A stretch of DNA of 11,027 nt. It comes from Oscillospiraceae bacterium (GTDB taxonomy: Bacteria > Bacillota > Clostridia > Oscillospirales > Oscillospiraceae). The notes beneath the pieces were generated by a model, which searched no databases, was not told the DNA's origin, and saw only the letters and a list, made by a program, of their open reading frames with translations. Made by a program: the position numbers and the translations under genes. Of the stretch, positions 6,178-11,027 are shown in pieces. How positions within the stretch are numbered: position 1 is the stretch's first letter; each line of letters starts with the position of its first letter. Location of the stretch: NCBI GenBank assembly GCA_016296565.1, contig JAEDJB010000060.1:1-11027 (forward strand), given 5' to 3'.

Positions 6178-6199
6178 ATGACTTTCCAAGCCTGAAACG
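6162..6199. promoter_or_regulatory. 11-bp inverted repeat bracketing the asnS -10 box
   Basis: CGTTTCAGGCT (6162-6172) and AGCCTGAAACG (6189-6199) are perfect inverted copies with a 16-nt spacer that holds the rest of the -10 box and the expected start site. In the asnS transcript only the right arm is present, so it acts, if at all, as a DNA site for a dimeric regulator. In read-through RNA from the Nim-like gene it would fold into an 11-bp hairpin, but no T-run follows, so it is a poor terminator. Confidence 0.55.
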
Positions 6200-6226
6200 A
6201 AATTCCTTTGAAAGGATTTGAAGCCA

Positions 6227-7618
<1,392 letters not shown>

Positions 7619-7810
7619 GAGCATTGCAAACATAGAATCCGGGTCTGCCGCTTGAATCGGGCAGAACGTCGGGGCCCCATCGCAGATGGGGCGGCGCTGT
7701 GCGCCGCACAAGCGTTTTGCCCCAGGCAAAACCTTGGCGCAGGGGCAATTCACTTGCCCCGAGCATGTTCAGTCCCATCGGGGCCCCCATACAGCTTGCT
7801 GTATGGGGAA
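7619..7810. mobile_element. 192-bp hairpin array inserted between the two asnS 3' ends
   Basis: No credible gene lies here. Hairpins follow one another: TCTGCC/GGCAGA (7644-7665, 10-nt loop); GCCCCATC/GATGGGGC (7674-7692, loop GCA); GCGGCGC/GCGCCGC (7691-7707, loop TGT); CAAG plus GTTTTGCC pairing with GGCAAAAC plus CTTG (7709-7736, loop CCA, one bulged C); GGGGCAA/TTGCCCC (7742-7760, loop TTCAC); and CCCCATACAG/CTGTATGGGG (7785-7808, loop CTTG). TCGGGGCCCC occurs twice (7669-7678 and 7778-7787), which allows a long-range pairing. No terminal inverted repeats or transposase are seen. It resembles a small non-autonomous repeat element; the element type is inferred, and I do not recognise the family. 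Confidence 0.6.
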
Positions 7811-7850
7811 TCTGCCTCATCCCCGGACTGTGGGCAGTGCGGACTTCTGA
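7811..7850 (+). repeat. 40-bp direct repeat, copy 2 (displaced asnS 3' end)
   Basis: This is the exact second copy of 7579-7618, now non-coding. It starts right after the hairpin array and is followed, 11 bp later, by a strong terminator, which is where the asnS stop codon would be expected if the 232-bp unit (7619-7850) were removed. Confidence 0.97.
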
Positions 7851-7861
7851 TTTTATGCAGT

Positions 7862-7898
7862 AAAAATCCTCCCTTGCAAAAGGGAGGATTTTTTGTTT
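7862..7898 (+). terminator. Rho-independent terminator, originally of asnS
   Basis: AAAATCCTCCCTT (7863-7875) pairs with AAGGGAGGATTTT (7880-7892) around a GCAA tetraloop, and the T-run continues to 7894 with TTT again at 7896-7898. It is 244 bp from the present asnS stop but would lie only about 12 bp from it without the inserted 232 bp. Confidence 0.93.
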
Positions 7899-7930
7899 AT
7901 CAGGTTGTGGTCTCCCCCAACGCCGTCATA

Positions 7931-8021
7931 GGGGCGATTCACAAATCCACGTTGAGGGTTCCTCAACCCACTTGGCTCCCCCTCTGGGGGAGCTGGCACG
8001 GCGAAGCCGTGACTGAGAGGG
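7931..8021. repeat. Intergenic palindromic repeat of gut-Clostridia type
   Basis: Tight hairpins follow each other: GTTGAGG/CCTCAAC (7951-7967), GCTCCCCC/GGGGGAGC (7975-7993, loop TCT) and CACGGC/GCCGTG (7997-8011, loop GAA). CCCTCT (7980-7985) can instead pair with AGAGGG (8016-8021). From memory, the pattern GGCTCCCCCTCTGGGGGAGC followed by a short GC hairpin and GACTGAGAGGG is a high-copy intergenic repeat in Oscillospiraceae and Faecalibacterium; the name and function are unknown to me. GGGGCGATTCAC (7931-7942) nearly matches GGGGCAATTCAC in the array (7742-7753). Confidence 0.65.
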
Positions 8022-8252
8022 CGGTAGGGCGTTGAAGGTATCTCAGCCGTTCCGAAGAACGCTTCCGGCGGGGCCCTATTTCTCCGGAGAAATGGGGAAG
8101 AGAGGTCCTCTCCCCCTGAGCCCCTTCTCTCTGGTCTGTACTGACTTGTGGGGCAGTGGTTTTTTCGTTTGGTGGGGCTGCCGCTTATCTCTTGCAGCGC
8201 CGTACTTCAAGCGTGCCCACCGGCTGGGCGCGCCTGGAGCGGGTGGGAACCC
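8022..8252. other. Non-coding stretch with scattered palindromes
   Basis: I find no credible gene here; the open frames lack ribosome-binding sites and run antisense into the nitroreductase gene. Short palindromes are present: CGTTC/GAACG (8048-8061, loop CGAA), the perfect 16-mer ATTTCTCCGGAGAAAT (8078-8093), GAGAGG/CCTCTC (8100-8112) and GCGTGCCCA/TGGGCGCGC (8212-8234, one G-T pair). The last lies just after the nitroreductase stop on the minus strand but lacks a T-run, so it is only a weak terminator candidate. Much of this may belong to the preceding repeat. Confidence 0.5.
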
Positions 8253-8768
8253 TTACAAGGTCTTCCACACCAGTTCCTCTGCTGGAATTCGGGTCCGGTC
8301 AAAGCGGGACGGGTCCCCGGGAAACTGGTCTGAATAGCCCACCGCCAAAATATTGATGGGCTCCAGGTCTTCGGGCAGGTCCAGCTCCCGGCGGAGCACC
8401 TCCGGCTGGAAATAACCGATCCAAACGCTCCCCAGACCCAATTCTGTCGCCTGAAGCATCATATGGTCGGTCAGGATGGAGGCGTCAATGTCGCAGGTCT
8501 GCTTGCCGTCAAAGGGCCGGGTCCAGGCCTTGCTGCGGTCGGCGCAGACCACGATGGCCAGGGGCGCGCCGTAAAGCTCTGCGGCCTTGCCCACCTTGGC
8601 CAGGCCCTCCGGGGTCTGAACTGTTATCAGACGGACGGGCTGGCAGTTACCCGCCGTAGGCGCTACGCGGGCGGCCTGCACCAGCCGGGCCAGTTTTTCT
8701 TCCTCCACAGCTTTGTCCAGATAGCCGCGCACAGCGCAGCGGCGTTTCGCCATTGTCATAAAATCCAT
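8253..8768 (-). CDS. Nitroreductase family protein (FMN-dependent)
   Basis: This 171-residue protein belongs to the nitroreductase family, FMN enzymes that reduce nitro compounds, quinones or similar substrates with NAD(P)H, usually as dimers. Seen are the N-terminal RRCAVRGYLDKAV (9-21), which binds the FMN phosphate in the family, AARVAPTAGNCQPVRLITV (32-50), the core stretch ATELGLGSVWIGYF (106-119) and the end ILAVGYSDQFPGDPSR. It is at the short end of the family range. The ATG at 8768-8766 has AAGGAG eight bases upstream. It is divergent from an HxlR regulator with a shared control region, the layout of the HypR-HypO and YodB-YodC type modules of Bacillus subtilis. This suggests induction by electrophiles, quinones or disulfide stress. 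No clear terminator follows it. Confidence 0.93.
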   Translation of the reverse strand: MDFMTMAKRRCAVRGYLDKAVEEEKLARLVQAARVAPTAGNCQPVRLITVQTPEGLAKVGKAAELYGAPLAIVVCADRSKAWTRPFDGKQTCDIDASILTDHMMLQATELGLGSVWIGYFQPEVLRRELDLPEDLEPINILAVGYSDQFPGDPSRFDRTRIPAEELVWKTL

Positions 8769-8824
8769 GGTGTCATCTCCTTACTTTGTGCTATAATGGA
8801 TGTATCCCCCCATCCATCAAAGCC

Positions 8825-8853
8825 ATTGTACCCACCGGGCAAAGGCTTGACAA
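8825..8853 (-). promoter_or_regulatory. Sigma-A promoter of the nitroreductase gene
   Basis: On the minus strand TTGTCA (8853-8848), a 17-bp spacer and TACAAT (8830-8825) each match consensus at 5 of 6 bases. Its -35 box is the same DNA as the -35 box of the divergent HxlR promoter, because CTTGACAAG (8846-8854) is an odd-centred palindrome. Confidence 0.75.
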
Positions 8854-8877
8854 GACTGCACTTTTTTGTGAGATACT
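8847..8877 (+). promoter_or_regulatory. Probable promoter of the HxlR gene
   Basis: A perfect TTGACA (8847-8852) is followed after 19 bp by GATACT (8872-8877), preceded by TG as in extended -10 promoters. The long spacer and imperfect -10 suggest modest strength or regulation. Confidence 0.5.
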
Positions 8878-8897
8878 ACCCAAAAAGGTAGCATCTC
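8870..8897. promoter_or_regulatory. Candidate HxlR operator
   Basis: GAGATACTACC (8870-8880) and GGTAGCATCTC (8887-8897) form an inverted repeat of 11-bp arms with a single mismatch and a 6-nt spacer. It covers the -10 box of the HxlR promoter and ends 20 bp before the HxlR start codon. An autorepression site for a dimeric winged-helix regulator is the simplest reading; control of the nitroreductase from here would have to act at a distance. Confidence 0.6.
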
Positions 8898-8916
8898 CCG
8901 CCCCAAAGGAGGCACC

Positions 8917-9276
8917 ATGACCACCCAGACTCCCACCTTCAACTGCCCGGTCGAAGCCACCCTGTCTTTAATCGGCGGCAAGTATAAACCCCTGATCCTC
9001 TGGCACCTCATTGATGGCCCCCTCCACTACATGGAGCTTCAGCGGCGCATCCCCACCGCCACCGCCAAGATGCTCTCCCAGCAGCTTCGCGCTTTGGAGG
9101 GCTGCGGGATGCTCCGCCGGACGGTCTTTCCCGAAAAGCCCCCCAGAACCGAATACGCCCTGACTCCCTTCGGCCAGAGCGTCATTCCCGTGCTGGACGC
9201 CATGTGCCAGTGGGGAGAGCAGTACCTGGAGGACCAGAACCTTCCCTCCCCCTGTTCCGCCGGAAACCCTCTGTAA
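8917..9276 (+). CDS. HxlR (MarR/DUF24) family redox-type regulator
   Basis: This 119-residue winged-helix regulator has the HxlR signature: NCPVEATLSLIGGKYKPLILWHL (9-31), the recognition region MLSQQLRALEGCGML (61-75) and the wing RRTVFPEKPPRTEYALTPFG (76-95). Cys10 sits at the conserved N-terminal cysteine that in YodB and HypR of B. subtilis senses quinones, diamide or hypochlorite; further cysteines are at 73, about 106 and in the tail. The ATG at 8917 has AAAGGAGG four bases upstream. Divergence from a nitroreductase gene and an inverted repeat on its own promoter point to autoregulation and control of that enzyme. Thiol-based sensing is inferred from the family and this residue, not shown. 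Confidence 0.94.
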   Translation: MTTQTPTFNCPVEATLSLIGGKYKPLILWHLIDGPLHYMELQRRIPTATAKMLSQQLRALEGCGMLRRTVFPEKPPRTEYALTPFGQSVIPVLDAMCQWGEQYLEDQNLPSPCSAGNPL

Positions 9277-9285
9277 GACAACAAA

Positions 9286-9320
9286 AAGCGGCCGTTCCGA
9301 TTCACTCGGAACGGCCGTTT
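9286..9320. terminator. Bidirectional terminator between hxlR-type gene and Na/Pi gene
   Basis: CGGCCGTTCCGA (9289-9300) pairs perfectly with TCGGAACGGCCG (9306-9317) around a TTCAC loop, extended by one G-T and two A-T pairs. On the minus strand the stem is followed by TTTTTGTTG, a good T-run for the transporter gene; on the plus strand only TTT follows, so it works less well for the HxlR gene. Confidence 0.88.
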
Positions 9321-9327
9321 GCTGCTC

Positions 9328-11025
9328 TTACAGCAGAGCGTATTTTCTGGCGTAGGCCTCGTAGGCTTCCCGGAAGCTGAGGCTGCCGCCCTTGACGTTG
9401 TCCAGGTAGCCGTGGACGTCCAGGCTGTCGTGGGACATCTCAATGACGCACCCGGCGATGTTGGAGCAGTGGTCGGCCACCCGCTCCAGGTTGGTGAGCA
9501 GATCGGACCAGACAAAGCCCAGCTCGATGGTGCACTCCCCCTTCTGCAGCCGGAGAATGTGACGGGTGCGCAGCTGCTCCTTGAGGGTGTCCACCACCTC
9601 TTCCAAAGGCTCCACCTGGGCGGCCCGGACGGGGTCGTTGTTCAGGAAGGCCTCCAGGGCCAGGTCCATCACCTCGCCCACGGCGGCGGTGAGCACCGAC
9701 AGCTCCTTTTTGGCGTGCTCCGAGAACTCCAATCCCTTGTTCTGCATCTCCTCGGCGGACTCCAGCACGTTTACCGCGTGGTCGGAGATCCGCTCAAAGT
9801 CCCCGATCAGGTGGAGCAGCTTCACCGCCTGGCGGCTGTCCGCCCCGCTTAAGTCGGAGCCTCCCAGCTTCACCAGGTAGGTGCCCAGCATGTCCTCATA
9901 CTGGTCCACCTCGTCCTCCGTCTCCCGCACCGCCTGGGCTACCTTGGGGTCATAGCCCTTCACCGAGGCGCAGGCGGTTTTCATGGCGTCCATGGCGATG
10001 CGGGCCATGGTCTCCGCCACCTCCGTGCACCGGGACAGGGCGACGGCGGGGGTGGCCAGCAGGCGCTCGTCCAGGATCTGGATCTGGTCGGGGGCCTGGG
10101 TGTCGGGGATGATCTTGCAGGCCAGCTTCTCCAGCAGACCGGAGAAGGGGAAGAGCAGGGCAGTGCAGAGCAGATTGAAAGCGGTATGCACCACGGCAAT
10201 GCCCAGCTGGTCGATGGGAGCGCCCACGAAGGCAAACTGAACCACGGCGTTGATTCCATAGAAGATCACCAGCCACACCACGGTGCCCACCACGTTAAAG
10301 AGCAGGTGGACAATGGCCGTCCGGCGGGCGTTCTTGTTGGTGCCCACGGAGGAGAGCAGGGCCGTCACGGTGGTGCCGATGTTCTGGCCCATGATGATGG
10401 GGATGGCCGCGCCGTAGGTCACCTGGCCGGTGGCAGACAGGGCCTGGAGGATGCCCACGGAGGCGGAGGAACTCTGGATGATGGCGGTGAGGGCCGCACC
10501 GGCCAGCACGCCCAGGATGGGGTTGGTGAACATCAGCAGCAGATTCTGGAACTCGGGGATCTCCTTCAGACCGGCCACGGCGCCGCTCATGGTTTCCATG
10601 CCGAACATGAGAACGGCAAAGCCCAGGAGGATCATGCCGATGTCCTTTTTCCGCTCTTTCTTGCTCACCATGGTGAGGATAATGCCGATGAGGGCCAGGA
10701 CCGGGGTAAAGGAGCTGGGCTTGAGCAGCCGGACAAAGAAGTTGCCGCTCTCCAGCCCCGTGAGGCTCAGAATCCAAGCGGTGACGGTGGTGCCCACGTT
10801 GGCCCCCATGATCACCCCGATAGCCTGGCGCAGGGAGAGCAGACCGGAGTTCACAAAGCCCACCACCATCACCGTGGTGGCCGAGGAGCTCTGGATCACG
10901 GCGGTGACGCCCATGCCCGTGAGAAAGCCCAGGAACTTGCGGGAGGTCAGCTTGCTCAGCAGCATTTTTAAACTGCTGCCGGCGGACTTTTCCAGATAGG
11001 AGCCCATCAGATTCATGCCGAACAG
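9328..11025 (-). CDS. Na+/phosphate cotransporter with PhoU domain, N-terminus beyond window
   Basis: The frame is open to the right edge. The first ATG in view (11016) is inside the typical LFGMNLMG sequence, so roughly the first 20-30 residues are missing. Counting from that Met there are 562 residues. Two inverted halves of the NptA/PiT-like sodium-phosphate symporter are seen, each with a QSSSA motif (42-46 and 181-185) and a GTTVTA motif (75-80 and 214-219), within several membrane helices up to about residue 300. A cytosolic PhoU-like domain follows (about 325-545) with two helical repeats marked by DFERISDHAVN (406-416) and LERVADHCSNIA (510-521), which in PhoU bind metal. It probably imports or exports phosphate driven by sodium, with PhoU as control. 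The stop lies 8 bp from the shared terminator. No pho regulon genes are in view. Confidence 0.94.
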   Translation of the reverse strand: MFGMNLMGSYLEKSAGSSLKMLLSKLTSRKFLGFLTGMGVTAVIQSSSATTVMVVGFVNSGLLSLRQAIGVIMGANVGTTVTAWILSLTGLESGNFFVRLLKPSSFTPVLALIGIILTMVSKKERKKDIGMILLGFAVLMFGMETMSGAVAGLKEIPEFQNLLLMFTNPILGVLAGAALTAIIQSSSASVGILQALSATGQVTYGAAIPIIMGQNIGTTVTALLSSVGTNKNARRTAIVHLLFNVVGTVVWLVIFYGINAVVQFAFVGAPIDQLGIAVVHTAFNLLCTALLFPFSGLLEKLACKIIPDTQAPDQIQILDERLLATPAVALSRCTEVAETMARIAMDAMKTACASVKGYDPKVAQAVRETEDEVDQYEDMLGTYLVKLGGSDLSGADSRQAVKLLHLIGDFERISDHAVNVLESAEEMQNKGLEFSEHAKKELSVLTAAVGEVMDLALEAFLNNDPVRAAQVEPLEEVVDTLKEQLRTRHILRLQKGECTIELGFVWSDLLTNLERVADHCSNIAGCVIEMSHDSLDVHGYLDNVKGGSLSFREAYEAYARKYALL

Positions 11026-11027
11026 GA

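Noticed and set aside
6138..6226. T-box riboswitch for asnS
   Set aside because: A strong promoter at 6149-6177 leaves a leader of about 43 nt, with no room for the specifier loop, T-box sequence or antiterminator.
7619..8061. CRISPR array or similar
   Set aside because: The hairpins differ from one another, with no repeat-spacer regularity and no cas genes.
7652..8337. Open frames of 101-127 codons after asnS
   Set aside because: They run through palindromes and the asnS 3' copy, lack ribosome-binding sites, and continue antisense into the nitroreductase gene.
8792..8797. TATAAT on the plus strand between the nitroreductase and HxlR genes
   Set aside because: No -35 box stands at a suitable distance upstream, and a better promoter for the HxlR gene lies further down.
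10186..10971. Plus-strand frame (261 codons) opposite the Na/Pi transporter gene
   Set aside because: His/Gly/Asp-rich shadow of the transporter codons; no start signals.

Overview
The window looks like a chromosomal segment of a GC-rich, low-oxygen gut Firmicute, most likely Oscillospiraceae (Flavonifractor / Pseudoflavonifractor / Lawsonibacter-like). This is inferred from strong AAGGAGG ribosome-binding sites, GC-biased third codon positions, Clostridia-type protein families and a hairpin repeat of a kind I associate with that group. No rank below family can be supported without a search. No phage, plasmid, CRISPR, tRNA or rRNA gene is visible.

Layout, left to right. A 5'-truncated cytidylate-kinase-like gene (2-610, +) meets a TetR regulator (617-1189, -) tail to tail. 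The TetR gene is divergent from a short-chain dehydrogenase (1423-2196, +), which ends in a strong terminator. Next come a MarR regulator and a GNAT acetyltransferase (3175 to 2283, -), which overlap by 4 bp and are read from a near-consensus promoter with a likely autoregulatory operator. Divergent from them is a housekeeping block: prfC (RF3, TTG start), udk (uridine kinase) and a Nim-like flavin-binding protein, then asnS with its own promoter.

The most unusual part is the 634-bp non-coding stretch after asnS (7619-8252). The last 40 bp of asnS, stop codon included, are repeated exactly 232 bp downstream. The 192 bp between the copies are a run of short, tight-loop hairpins, and the asnS terminator lies just after the second copy. 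It looks as if a small hairpin-rich element entered the 3' end of asnS, restored the gene, and separated it from its terminator. A second repeat made of hairpins follows (7931-8021).

The right side holds a divergent nitroreductase (-) and HxlR/DUF24 regulator (+) pair with back-to-back promoters and a clear operator candidate, similar in layout to known thiol- and quinone-stress modules. A terminator shared with the convergent neighbour follows, then a Na+/phosphate cotransporter-PhoU fusion gene (-) that runs off the right edge.

Three regulator/enzyme pairs (TetR-SDR, MarR-GNAT, HxlR-nitroreductase) thus flank a translation and nucleotide-salvage core. The regulators probably respond to small toxic or redox-active molecules, but their ligands cannot be read from sequence.
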